DNA of 64,000 nucleotides, taken from NCBI RefSeq assembly GCF_963678635.1, contig NC_087067.1, positions 28,520,995 to 28,584,994 of the forward strand, read 5' to 3'. Position 1 is the first letter of the stretch. Every line of letters begins with the position of its first letter. The translations under genes and the position numbers were made by a program. Under the pieces are notes generated by a model. The model worked only from the letters and a program-made list of their open reading frames with translations, was not told the DNA's origin and ran no database searches. This stretch comes from Symsagittifera roscoffensis (lineage: Eukaryota > Xenacoelomorpha > Acoela > Convolutidae). This document shows, piece after piece, positions 53,392-63,405 of this stretch.

Positions 53392-53700
53392 TTGCAAACA
53401 AAGGGTATTATTATGGATTATTTACCAAAAATTGAGTGCAATTTCTTACCACGTGTTTGTTGCATTATAGATAAAACGTTTGATAACACAACACCTGCAT
53501 CCTTTAATGAAGATTGGACCGGACCAAAAATGGTTTGCTTGAAAAGAAAAATTCATTGCGAGGACAGCAAAAACAATAATGAAATCAAAATGGTTATGGA
53601 AGGTTCGATCAGAAACCTTAACAACTCTCTCGAAAAAAACCAGAACAGACTGCAAACAGAAAAAAGTATCAGGATGTTATTCGAAGTTTTCTACTCATAA
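53392..53700 (+). pseudogene. Unrecognised gene, 3' part, copy 2
   Basis: The 102-aa frame reads MDYLPKIECNFLPRVCCIID and ends in SIRMLFEVFYS at a TAA, giving a natural-looking end. It has no frame change in the stretch broken in copy 1. It was probably the C-terminus of the ancestral protein. The displayed start is an alternative codon; coding text continues upstream between stops. Confidence 0.5.
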
Positions 53701-54318
53701 AAATTCAAATCAAGATTTATGAACAAATTTATATATTTTTAAATTGTTTCTGTTGTAAGCATCGAGTGTTAGGTAATCGTATTTGATAGATGATTGAAAA
53801 CTATTGAACTTGTAAAACATATTGAACTTGTAAAATTGAAATCATGAGACCTTGATTGCATGCTTCCAAATGCTCTGGGTGAAATAATTCACCTCCAAAC
53901 AAGCCAGTCTTTAAAAAACTGTTTTTTTTATTTTTATAATCGAATTGGTTGATTTCTATAAACTTATGATGTTAATGCATTTTTTGTCCTTTGACGTCAA
54001 TTTTTTAATACCTTAAAATTTAAGTTTCAACTTATTTACTCAATTGTATGCTGAATTTTGAAAGACAAGTATTTACATTTGAATTCAATTGTTTCTTTGT
54101 AACTGTTCAAAACTATTTTCTAGACAAAAATTTTTCATATTTTTTCCATTTTTGTTTGAGGTGTTTATTTTTCTTTAGGTTGATATTGATTTTGGCATAA
54201 ATTTTTGCTGAATGAATTCTTCGGCAACAAAAGAAAATTTGTTCTAAAAAACAGAAAATTTTCGAAATATTATTTTGATTTAAATAATTTGCAAACACAA
54301 TTATCTTAAATAAACTGT

Positions 54319-54552
54319 TCACCAAAAAACCACTGCAAATTTAATCCCATAAATGCTGTTGGTATTCGAGAAACATCTCGACATCTTGATAGTCTGACAA
54401 GAAGCCTGAAATGTTTGATGTTTTTTAATGAGTTGAAGCATGAGTGAAGAGTTTAAAGCTTCGGTAAAAATTAGGGTGTCAGGATCCATACAATCGTTAA
54501 AAATATGATTCCGACAACTCGCTTTTAGTAAACTGTCTTCATTCATGACCAA
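54319..54552 (-). other. Minus-strand frame of 77 codons, doubtful gene
   Basis: The frame reads MVMNEDSLLKASCRNHIFND, then DPDTLIFTEALNSSLMLQLI. The composition is plausible for protein. In the duplicate at 56353-56565 a one-base insertion changes its end, which argues against constraint. It may be a remnant exon. Not recognised. Confidence 0.3.
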
Positions 54553-54798
54553 AAATTTATAATTTTCGAGTAGAGCTAAAAATAATTGTACAATCTTTTT
54601 AAGTTAATGTCGGCCAATTAAATGCTAAAGAATGAGAGAAACAATGACAAGGCTCAATGTTTCAATTAAGGTTGTTTTAGAGTTTTCTAAGCAAATCAAG
54701 TGAATAATTAATGTTCAGAATTTTTTGCGACAATTAATTTTTTTCAAGTTGTAAACTACCTTCTCAAATAATATGGCATAAATCAATACTGGAAAGAG

Positions 54799-56811
54799 AA
54801 CAGCTGGTGCTCTTCCTTAGCTAGGTACTTTGGTGAAATAAAATCTACCCCTTTAAACATTGGTGTCTGAGTTTCGTTCTCGTTTTGAGTAATTTTGATA
54901 TTTTCATAAAATTTAATCCCGCAAATCCTATCAAAGCTTTTAAAAATTTTTTAAGTCTTAATCGAAGATTTTGTGATATAGATATGGCCATGGTCGTTTT
55001 TTGACAAGTATTAAAACGAGTAGAAAACAATGCTAGTGGATATCACTTTTTCAACAAAAGAAACTTTTACAATAAGTTTATGTAGGCAAAGCAACTGCAT
55101 CAAAAAAGTTTTTTTTCAGCACGATTTAAGACCTACGATGCCTTTGACAGCCAGGTTTTCGAAAGAAAAGGATGTCGAAGAATACAATGTGTCGTGATGA
55201 GCCCTTATTAGTTGGATTTGTAACCTAAAACAATGCAAAAAAGCGAATGTTGGAGTTCACTTACAATTTTGTCAGGCAATTTCTACGCCCGCTAACCTTG
55301 CTCACTGAAATGGTTGCAGACTCAATGTATTTAGCGTTAACATGATCAACAATTTAGGTGAGTAGGACAGCTGAAGCAAAATGAAGCTTTTTTAAAAACG
55401 AATTGCAAACAAAGGGTATTATTATGGATTATTTACCAAAAATTGAGTGCAATTTCTTACCACGTGTTTGTTGCATTATAGATAAAACGTTTGATAACAC
55501 AACACCTGCATCCTTTAATGAAGATTGGACCGGACCAAAAATGGTTTGCTTGAAAAGAAAAATTCATTGCGAGGACAGCAAAAACAATAATGAAATCAAA
55601 ATGGTTATGGAAGGTTCGATCAGAAACCTTAACAACTCTCTCGAAAAAAACCAGAACAGACTGCAAACAGAAAAAAGTATCAGGATGTTATTCGAAGTTT
55701 TCTACTCATAAAAATTCAAATCAAAATTTATGAACAAATTTATATATTTTTAAATTGTTTCTGTTGTAAGCATCGAGTGTTAGGTAATCGTATTTGATAG
55801 ATGATTGAAAACTATTGAACTTGTAAAACATATTGAATTTGTAAAATTGAAATCATGAGACCTTGATTGCATGCTTCCAAATGCTCTTGGTGAAATAATT
55901 CACCTCCAAACAAGCCAGTCTTTAAAAAACTGTTTTTTTTATTTTTATAATCGAATTGGTTGATTTCTATAAACTTATTATGTTAATGCATTTTTTGTCC
56001 TTTGACGTCAATTTTTTAATACCTTAAAATTTAAGTTTCAACTTATTTACTCAATTGTATGCTGAATTTTGAAAGACAAGTATTTACATTTGAATTCAAT
56101 TGTTTCTTTGTAACTGTTCAAAACTATTTTCTAGACAAAAATTTTTCATATTTTTTCCATTTTTGTTTGAGGTGTTTATTTTTCTTTAGGTTGATATTGA
56201 TTTTGGCATAAATTTTTGCTGAATGAATTCTTCGGCAACAAAAGAAAATTTGTTCTAAAAAACAGAAAATTTTCGAAGTATTATTTTGATTTAAATAATT
56301 TGCAAACACAATATATCTTAAATAAACTGTTCACCAAAAAACCACTGCAAATTTAATCCCATAAATGCTGTTGGTATTCGAGAAACATCTCGACATCTTG
56401 ATAGTCTGACAAGAAGCCTGAAATGTTTGATGTTTTTTTAATGAGTTGAAGCATGAGTGAAGAGTTTAAAGCTTCGGTAAAAATTAGGGTGTCAGGATCC
56501 ATACAATCGTTAAAAATATGATTCCGACAACTCGCTTTTAGTAAACTGTCTTCATTCATGACCAAAAATTTATAATTTTCGAGTAGAGCTAAAAATAATT
56601 GTACAATCTTTTTAAGTTAATGTCGGCCAATTAAATGCTAAAGAATGAGAGAAACAATGACAAGGCTCAATGTTTCAATTAAGGTTGTTTTAGAGTTTTC
56701 TAAGCAAATCAAGTGAATAATTAATGTTCAGAATTTTTTGCGACAATTAATTTTTTTCAAGTTGTAAACTACCTTCTCAAATAATATGGCATAAATCAAT
56801 ACTGGAAAGGG
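54799..56811. repeat. Tandem duplication of 2.01 kb, unit 2
   Basis: This is the second copy of the 52788 unit. Single-base differences and an extra T in a poly-T run near 56436 shift the minus frame, so 56353-56565 ends differently from 54319-54552. Confidence 0.95.
55403..55711 (+). pseudogene. Unrecognised gene, 3' part, copy 3
   Basis: The 102-residue translation is identical to that at 53392-53700, produced by the 2.0-kb duplication. Absence of amino-acid differences reflects the recency of that duplication, not selection. Confidence 0.5.
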
Positions 56812-56839
56812 AAAGTGAACAGTGATCAGGTATCTTTGA

Positions 56840-57133
56840 ATGAAAATTCTGGAACAAATGAAATCAATTAATTACCCGTTTGAAGGTACAACATTTTGCT
56901 CGTGCTATTACCGCGCTCAAGCTCACCCTACCACCCGAAGGGTTACGCTTGTTTTACCACCCACTACTTTTTTTGGAGCAGTTTTGAGTCGATTATCTCG
57001 AAGTCGTTTTTCATACTGTGCCCCAGATATTCATAGCGGAAAATTTTGTACAGTAGAACCTTGGCGTCGAATAAACGATCTCAATTTGGGAAGCAACTAT
57101 TATAAAGCCTATTTAATTTGTAATTTAGGGTAG
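56840..57133 (+). other. Plus-strand frame with a pogo-like terminal word
   Basis: The 97-aa frame reads GTTFCSCYYRAQAHPTTRRV and is interrupted in quality by a TACAGTAGAACCTTGGCGTCG segment at 57050-57070. That resembles a pogo/Tigger-type terminal sequence (CAGTAGAACC). No partner inverted copy was located. I do not support a gene, only the observation. Confidence 0.25.
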
Positions 57134-58260
57134 TCACAGAGAGGTCACAGCAAATAAATGAGCTTCGAAGCCAGGTTTCAAAAATTAATCATTCTCATAA
57201 TTCCGGAAAGCTTACTAAAAAGCCTTAAAGCTCAGAAAATAAACGCTTTAGCAAAATAGGCTTGGTTGGTACTGATCCTGATAAAAAAAAAGCAGACATT
57301 GGCAGGTACAAAAGACACCCACTGAAAGGAAAACAAACAGACTCCCTGTGTTTAATATAAAGGGGCACTGCAAAAACATTTTCATCAACAGGTTGATAAT
57401 TGTTCCTGCAAAAAATTGAAGCATAACTAAGCAACCAATTAATTGATAATTCATGTCCACATCGTTCTGCTACTGTATTTTTATAGGTTGTGTCTTTTCA
57501 AGGTGAATTATTAGCTTTCGTAATGTACTCAATCAGACATGAGGGCTTAATTGACATGAAGAAAAACAGATCACCAGTAAGATGAACCGAGAATAGACCT
57601 TAAAATCAGGAAAGCTTTTGGGTGAGGTTTTGACAATGGTCACAACAAAAACAATTGTAATGAATTTGAAGATTTGGTAAAACGAGAAAGGAAAAGCTAA
57701 ATGCGAAACCACGCTCACAAGGAGCAACAAAACAGGCTGAGAGCATCCAACAGCTAACGGAGTTGCCTGCACAAATTCTTGGAATGCAAATGAGATGTCA
57801 CCTCTGAACCAAATGAAGCACCAAAGCGAAGCGCGATCAAGAATACAGTTCTGATGACCGATTCAATTTCACCTAGTCAATTAAAGATGGATTTGATCAT
57901 TTCCGGTCGAAGATATCCGAATGCAGAGAGCGTGTGGGGCCAAGGAGTCAAAGAACCAGGAAATGACGGGGAAAGAACAAGGTCCAAGGAGGAGCATTAT
58001 TTTCTTTCTCGGAGCCGCTAGGATCGGATAACTAAAACTTTGAAGGATCGGTTTTCCGTATCCAAGCCACAAGGACAATGCTGACGAAGACGCCCCCTTG
58101 TAGTCAACTGGAAGTAAGATCCATTGGAATGAAAACGATGACATCGAGTGCAGAGACATTGTTTGATATGGCCAAGATAACATGTACTCTTGGGGATGGA
58201 GGCCTACAGAACGGACTGCAAGCAGCATGCGTATGACGGAGGAAATGAAATAACTGAAAG
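57134..58260 (-). other. Minus-strand hydrophobic, coding-like stretch
   Basis: Overlapping minus frames at 57225-57460, 57533-57772 and 57881-58228 are rich in Leu, Phe, Val and Ile, such as LLLLVSVVSHLAFPFSFYQI and FITIVFVVTIVKTS. An alternative frame near 58190-58060 reads HVILAISNNVSALDVIVFIP and VSIVLVAWIR. The GC content is higher than the flanks. This could be a decayed membrane-protein gene or exons of one, but no splice structure or family was established. Confidence 0.35.
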
Positions 58261-58334
58261 CTCTAATTATTCTGTAGATAGCGGGATAGACAAAAAGTCA
58301 CTCATTGGAAAACCTTGTTCAAAATTGACAATAA

Positions 58335-58637
58335 ATGCTCGGGAAAAAAAGGACACCATATGAGAATCAGGTCAATTTTGGACAAATCAGAGGTGAAGTA
58401 CTCTTAAGGCGAATTGCCCCATGCGAAGAAGCAGATAAAAGAGGATTAGAAAAAAACTGGGTGCAAAGAGCCGAGGTTGAGGAGAGAAACCTCACTGAAC
58501 TAAAAAAGGAATCAAAGAAAACTACACAAACAGTTCAGAGAGAGCTAAGCATACTCTTGGGCAGGTCTGATGAAAAGCCTACAGAAAGAGGCGACGGTAG
58601 AAAATTAATCAGAAGAAAAACGGCATGCCTGAGCTGA
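58335..58637 (+). CDS. Possible 100-aa basic, charged protein
   Basis: The frame starts MLGKKRTPYENQVNFGQIRG, with long Glu/Lys/Arg runs (EVEERNLTELKKESKKTT). It is strongly helix-prone and could be a coiled coil or part of an exon. A-rich composition alone can give such frames, so support is modest. Not recognised. Confidence 0.3.
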   Translation: MLGKKRTPYENQVNFGQIRGEVLLRRIAPCEEADKRGLEKNWVQRAEVEERNLTELKKESKKTTQTVQRELSILLGRSDEKPTERGDGRKLIRRKTACLS

Positions 58638-58802
58638 AGTTTCATGCCTCAGGAGAAAAGTCACAGAGCTCTGATGGAGATAACGAGAACCCGCAATGAG
58701 TTGGATCCCGTCTTGGAAGTCTGAGCAGGACTTTCACAGTACAAGAGATAGCAGCCGACATTTACAGTAGTTTATGATAACGTCTGAAACCATGTGCTAG
58801 AC

Positions 58803-59146
58803 CAGGGTGATCACTCGGTCGTTAATCAGCGACACGTCGCTAATAGTCGCTAAAAGGTTGCCACTTCCGTGGAAGTTGCTGTTTTTGTTGCGTACTTTTT
58901 GTTAGCATTTGCTTTGTCTGTTGTTTGGGTTTTTGTTGTGTACTACTTGTTTGCTTAATTACTAAGTTATACATTACCAAATTTTCCAGATACCATGGGC
59001 AACAATAAACTGACCCAGAAAATTTTGAGCTTTGAAAAATTGGAAACTTTGAAAAATTTAAGGAAATCTTGAAAAATTGAGATTACGTAAGTCGCCAAAA
59101 CTTTTCTATGAGGTCGCTTTTTTCTGTCATAAGAGTGGCCACCCTC
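58803..59146. mobile_element. Miniature hAT-type element (344 bp)
   Basis: The element starts CAGGGTGATCACTC and ends GAGTGGCCACCCTC. These are inverted relatives of each other and fit hAT-type terminal repeats (CAGGG-x-G-x-x-CACTC). It is flanked on both sides by the same 8-bp word TGCTAGAC (58795-58802 and 59147-59154), the target duplication expected of hAT elements. It holds no transposase frame, so it is nonautonomous. Subterminal CGCTAA/GCGAC words at both ends are candidate transposase-binding sites. Confidence 0.85.
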
Positions 59147-59154
59147 TGCTAGAC

Positions 59155-60104
59155 CGTACTTTGAAATCATTTATGACTTATAGGCCAAGTTCGACATGAG
59201 GTTGCCAGTACAAAGGACAAAGAAAGCCCACATATTTCGAGGAGGACGCAGATTAATATTTAGACATTTATACAAAGGTGACGAATACCAAATTGTCAAT
59301 GGTGAATCTAACCGGTAGTAACGCGTGTAGAGCTATCCTGTTTTTTGTAGGGTTATCCTTTGTTCAGAATTGCATGTAAGCAAAAACAGCAGAGTACTGC
59401 GGCAATCTAGGCCAAATAGCTGAATATTTTAGGCCCCGACCTACCATTGAGCGGTGAGATTTTTAAAAAGCAAAAGCAACAAAAATAAGAGACATCTGAC
59501 TAGATTTTAGACAACTTCGAGCACCTCTGGAGATGCAGCGAAGTAGTATATGTTGGATGAATTCAGCCGGGAGGGGGGGGGGTGTGAGGACCTCCATGTA
59601 TTAACATAGGCTATAGAGTATCCGGTTCTCACCCTACATAACATGAGGAGTAGATTTCCCATTGTATTTAGATAGGGAGTACCACTGGTAAGGTTTCATG
59701 GTTTGGGTGATTGTAAGAGAATGTTAAGAAAAACGTGGAAATGTTCAGTTTTTTTCGCAAAAATTTTGGCGCGCGTTAACTAATGGGTAAATACTTTTGG
59801 TGTATTACGTGAGACTATATATTCCAGTGTGTTTTTTTTTTGTCAAACTTTTTGTCAAATTTTCATAAAAGTCAAAGAACTAGACTATTTATTCAAAAAT
59901 CAGCATTTTTTCGTTGATTACATACAAAAAACTCAATTAACTTGATGAAAAAATTTGCAGAGATGTAATTTTTATTAACTTTCCTTCTTTTGTTACTTAT
60001 ATCAGCAATATTTCTTATTTTTAGTGCAAACAATGTTTGGTCATTTATTTTTGCGATTGCTTTGGTATATTTTTTTTTATTTGGAAGATTTAAGTTCTTA
60101 AAAG
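59155..60104. other. Non-coding DNA upstream of the 158-aa gene
   Basis: No gene supported. It includes a G-run (GGGAGGGGGGGGGG at about 59570-59581). The minus frame 59893-60201 is Lys/Asn-rich and likely AT-driven. Confidence 0.45.
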
Positions 60105-60300
60105 GTTCCTCTGATTGGATACGACAACCAAAACAAAAATGAACATTTTTGTGATTGGAAACGACAATGCCTAAAATGGAACTTTGTTTCTTATTGGACA
60201 CGAATAATATTTAAAAATTCCATAAAAGAAAGCTGGAATCTGATTACACACGATTACAATCCAAATAAGGAAAATCAATTCTGATTGGTTAAACCTACAC
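60105..60300 (+). promoter_or_regulatory. Cluster of ATTGG (inverted CCAAT) boxes
   Basis: Four ATTGG words, at about 60114, 60155, 60194 and 60284, plus one ATTAC variant at about 60242, lie 39 to 48 bp apart. Three are followed by an (A/T)ACGAC- or ACACGA-type extension. ATTGG is the reverse complement of CCAAT, bound in animals by NF-Y. They lie 180-370 bp upstream of the ATG at 60478, a usual promoter distance. A pyrimidine-rich leader with two TCTCAGCTCT words follows (60379-60440). Regulatory function is inferred. Confidence 0.55.
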
Positions 60301-60477
60301 ATTACAGTTGAAGGTACCCCTCACTCCTAACTAAAAATCATTTTGTTTTCAACTAAACCACCGTCAACTACATCCTTTCTCAGCTCTAAAAACCCTAATT
60401 TCAACTTATCTTTCGTCATCTACCCCCTCTCTCAGCTCTTTTTTGTTTTTACTCTTTCACTCAATTAATTGCTCAAA

Positions 60478-60954
60478 ATGATCTTCTCAGTGCAAAACAG
60501 CAACCTGATGTACTCTGTAGAAATTTCGCCTGATCTAGTACAAATTCAAGTTCGAGAAACAGTCTCTGATGTTTTTCTGGCCCGAATGCACATCCCAATC
60601 CAAGTCTGGCACATAATGGAGGTGATGCGCTGGGATTTCAACGAACATCATATAACGCAAGTACCCATGAGAGAGAACCAACTTGTAGAAATGCAAATGA
60701 TGGAGGAAGTGTCTGAGCATGTAGGAATGAACTACCCCGAAACTCTTGACTCTAGATATGTGGCTCAACAATTTGACGATTTCCTTTTTCCCTGGGTAGA
60801 GGGGTCTGTGGACAATCCAATTATCATCGAAGAGGATGAGGGTTTCTCAGAAACAATGACATCTCCAACTCCACAACAACCAGCAGCAATGGAACCTCGT
60901 CCAGCTCTGCGTTCTATAAAGATCTCTTCTGCTGCTGGACAGCTCTTTGCTTAA
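60478..60954 (+). CDS. Intact single-exon gene, 158-aa acidic protein
   Basis: The ATG in a CAAAATG context starts MIFSVQNSNLMYSVEISPDL, and the frame ends at TAA (60952-60954). It is followed by AATAAA at 60967-60972, an expected poly(A) signal very close to the stop. Residues 1-60 look like a small beta-plus-helix domain (VQIQVRETVSDVFLARMHIP, then QVWHIMEVM) and loosely recall PC4-like DNA-binding folds; this is weak. The C-terminal half is acidic and Pro/Ser/Thr-rich. It includes NPIIIEEDEGF, a good match to a SUMO-interacting motif (hydrophobic core followed by acids). No signal peptide or membrane segment. Function unknown. Confidence 0.7.
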   Translation: MIFSVQNSNLMYSVEISPDLVQIQVRETVSDVFLARMHIPIQVWHIMEVMRWDFNEHHITQVPMRENQLVEMQMMEEVSEHVGMNYPETLDSRYVAQQFDDFLFPWVEGSVDNPIIIEEDEGFSETMTSPTPQQPAAMEPRPALRSIKISSAAGQLFA

Positions 60955-60966
60955 AAAAATTTTGTG

Positions 60967-60972
60967 AATAAA
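60967..60972 (+). terminator. Poly(A) signal AATAAA
   Basis: The canonical hexamer lies 13 bases past the stop codon of the 158-aa gene. A T/G-rich stretch follows (TTGTTTGGTTTTAACTTTG), as expected for a downstream element. The short 3' untranslated region is unusual but plausible for a compact gene. Confidence 0.6.
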
Positions 60973-61214
60973 AATTGTTTGGTTTTAACTTTGTTCTTTG
61001 TAATTAAGTAATTTCTTCAATTTCTTTCTAATTATGGGAATAGATGAGAGGTTCAGTGTAAGCTACTGAAAAACAATTAGAATACAACCTTAATTAGCGC
61101 TCCGAATTCACACAGATGTTAAAAATCCTGATTAATTTTTGCAACCATATTAGAAAAACACTAGAAAAATTACACACAAGTAAAGAATACCTGATGGTTC
61201 GTTGCATGTTGTCA

Positions 61215-61810
61215 AAATGACTCAAACATTTTTCGCAATTTTCGCATATTGTCAAAAAAATTGAAACAATTTTTGCATTTTGTTGAAAAATATGTAACTT
61301 TTTGCATTTTTATAAAGAAAGTGAAACACTTTTTGCTTTTGTAGGAAAAAAAAGAAACACTTTTTGCACTTTGACGAAAGAACTGAAACACTTTTCGCAT
61401 TTTGTCAAAAAAAGTGAAACACTTTTTGCATTTTGTCAAAAAAACTGAAAAACTTTTCGCATCTTGTCAAAAGAAGTGGAATAATTTCCGCATTTTCTAG
61501 AAAAAAAGTGAAACACTTTTTGCATTTGTAGGAAAAAAGCAATAATTTTCACATGCGCTTGAATAAATTTAAACCTTTTTCACATTTTGCTGAAAAAAAA
61601 TGAAACACTTGTATTCTGTTCAAACAAAGAAACAATTTCCCATTTTTTCGAAAAAAATGAAACACTTTTCGAGTTTTGTACAAAAATTGAGGAACACTTG
61701 AACATTGTATCCTGTTCAAACAAATGAAACAATTTTCCATTTTGTCGAAAAAAATTAACCGCTTTTCGAGTTTTGTAGCAAAAATTGAGGAACATTTTTA
61801 GCATCTTGCC
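61215..61810. repeat. Minisatellite of roughly 40-bp units
   Basis: About 14 imperfect copies of a unit made of TTTTTGCATTTTGTC, then an A run, then GTGAAACAC. Each copy varies by substitutions and A-run length, with unit length 35-45 bp. Minus frames 61212-61439, 61549-61740 and 61580-61831 are translations of the repeat (Phe/Lys/Cys-rich) and are not genes. It lies about 250 bp downstream of the 158-aa gene. Confidence 0.85.
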
Positions 61811-62960
61811 CAAATAAACCCTTAATTGCACAGTTAATTGTTAGTCGTACTGAAATTCTTGTTAAAAATTTAACCCATTAGAAAACTAATTTTTGCATGT
61901 CTGTTGATCAGAAACAATAGAAAGACAAAGTATTAACTTAGAAATAGCGCTAAGAGTCGTCAACATAGAAATTTTCCAAGTAATAAGTCAACACGTTTTG
62001 ACATTAAAATTTTGATTTTTTCGTTTAATCATTTGAGAAATTAAATTGAAATTTTGCATAATTTTTGAAAAAACCAACAAAAAACATGCACTTTAAAAAA
62101 AAATCTCAGGTAGTTTAGCTCACTTGTTGAAAACTAAAAACGACTTTTTCCAATTCGACAAAACATTTCGAATTTTTTTACGCATCTTGCAAAACTTCTT
62201 GAGAGAATTTTTGGCACTCTGAATAATATAGTTAATAAAACCTTTTTATAGATAAAACAATTAATTTTGACAAGACTCTTATAGCAATTTTTCAATTATC
62301 ATTAAAAAAATTATTTAAAAAAAGACAATCCGAGGCTCTTACATGATTCTCGACAGAATTAAGAACGTGTCTTTTGATTATTTAGTCAATAAAAAAGTAA
62401 TTCCGCCTGAAAAAATGACGTCATTACTTTTTAATTTTCATAGAACAGTAAAAGTTGTAGAATAATTTCACCAAAGCAATCGATGTCAATATTTAAAAAC
62501 TTCCAGAATCTTCTAATTTTAGAATCTACGGAATCAGTCCTCAAATTTTATAAGAAGTCATTAGACATTAAATTCTAAATTTTTCTGAATCTTCTAAATT
62601 CTAGAATTATCTAATAAAAAAAACCAATGAGAATTCCAGAACTAACTCTAAGGTTATGAGATTGATGAAAAAGTGTGTGGAATTTATTTAATTTGGTGTT
62701 CTTAAATCTTAATAAAGATACTCAACCAAGGTTGTAAATAAAAGGAATAGTTTTCAAGGAAATTTTTTCCTCTTGAAAAACCTTAGTCAACAAAAATTTC
62801 TTAATCTACAAAATTTGCTTATAAGTAATTTGAATCAACCTGTTGAAAAACTTGTGTTAAAAATTTTTTGAATAAGTTCAGATAATTTTATGAGAGTTTC
62901 AACAAAATCTACAGGTGGAAATATTATATTTCTTTTCTTCGAAATTTTTCTACTGTTTAG
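61811..62960. other. Non-coding AT-rich DNA with heat-shock-element-like words
   Basis: No gene. TTCCAGAATCTTC at 62501-62513 has three alternating inverted nGAAn units, the pattern of a heat-shock element. More GAA/TTC units occur in 62516-62640 (TTCTAGAA at about 62600, GAATTCCAGAA at about 62630). In AT-rich DNA such words occur by chance, but clustering is notable. Confidence 0.4.
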
Positions 62961-62976
62961 TTCATTCTATCAACAT

Positions 62977-63405
62977 GAGTAGAATATAAAATATAAAAAA
63001 AACGGAAACCAATCTCAAACTTTGAAACCAATCGTAATAGAACGGGCGAGTCACCTTCGAGAAAAGAAGTACGGGTTTTCAATTGATTCGAATGAGAACA
63101 ATGTTGATGAAATTGTGGATCTGGGATACGGAAATAATTTTCATTTGCTTGCAAGTGAACATTTACTACAAATGACTATTTGTAATTTTGAAGAAATGGT
63201 TGAATTTGACATATTTTACAGAGATTCATAGAAGTGTTTCAGTCTCTTAAGACTTTTTCTACATGATTGGCGAAAAGATGAAACAATTCGTGAAAGAAAG
63301 TACAAGAAGGAAAAATTATGGTTTCAACAGGATAATTTAGCTCTGTTGAGAAGAAAACACAAGGTGGCCTATGAAGAAGAAAGTGACAAGCAACTCGAAA
63401 ATTAA
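62977..63405 (+). pseudogene. Open frame in two halves split by a single TAG
   Basis: A frame is open from about 62977 to a TAG at 63229-63231 and then, without frame change, to TAA at 63403-63405. The first half has VIERASHLREKKYGFSIDSN, a DEIVDLGYGNNF stretch and NFEEMVEFDIFYRDS. The second half is basic and helical (LFLHDWRKDETIRERKYKKE, RRKHKVAYEEESDKQ). The balanced composition on both sides suggests a real protein with one nonsense mutation, readthrough, or an exon border. No ATG near the start is evident, so the 5' end could be an exon. Unknown family. Confidence 0.45.

Larger units (their letters stand above)
50583..53700. repeat. Tandem duplication across the right Polinton end, unit 2
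   Basis: This is the second copy of the 47426 unit. It includes the deleted terminal segment at 51060 and a second copy of the plus-strand gene at 52571-53700. Its last part (52788 onward) takes part in the further 2.0-kb duplication. Confidence 0.92.
52788..54798. repeat. Tandem duplication of 2.01 kb, unit 1
   Basis: This stretch is repeated at 54799-56811 with an offset of 2011 bp and near-identity. The join is at GGAAAGAGAACAG/(C or T)TGGTGCTC; AACAG is shared at the break. The unit holds the middle and 3' part of the plus-strand gene, AT-rich DNA and a minus frame at 54319-54552. Confidence 0.95.

Noticed and set aside
59893-60201. 102-codon minus-strand frame upstream of the 158-aa gene
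   Set aside because: Lys/Asn/Ile-rich text typical of AT-rich non-coding DNA, and it overlaps the ATTGG boxes.
60535-60771. Minus-strand frame inside the 158-aa gene
   Set aside because: It is antisense to a better-supported gene.
61215-61810. CRISPR-like array
   Set aside because: Units are contiguous, imperfect and lack unique spacers, and the genome is eukaryotic; it is a minisatellite.
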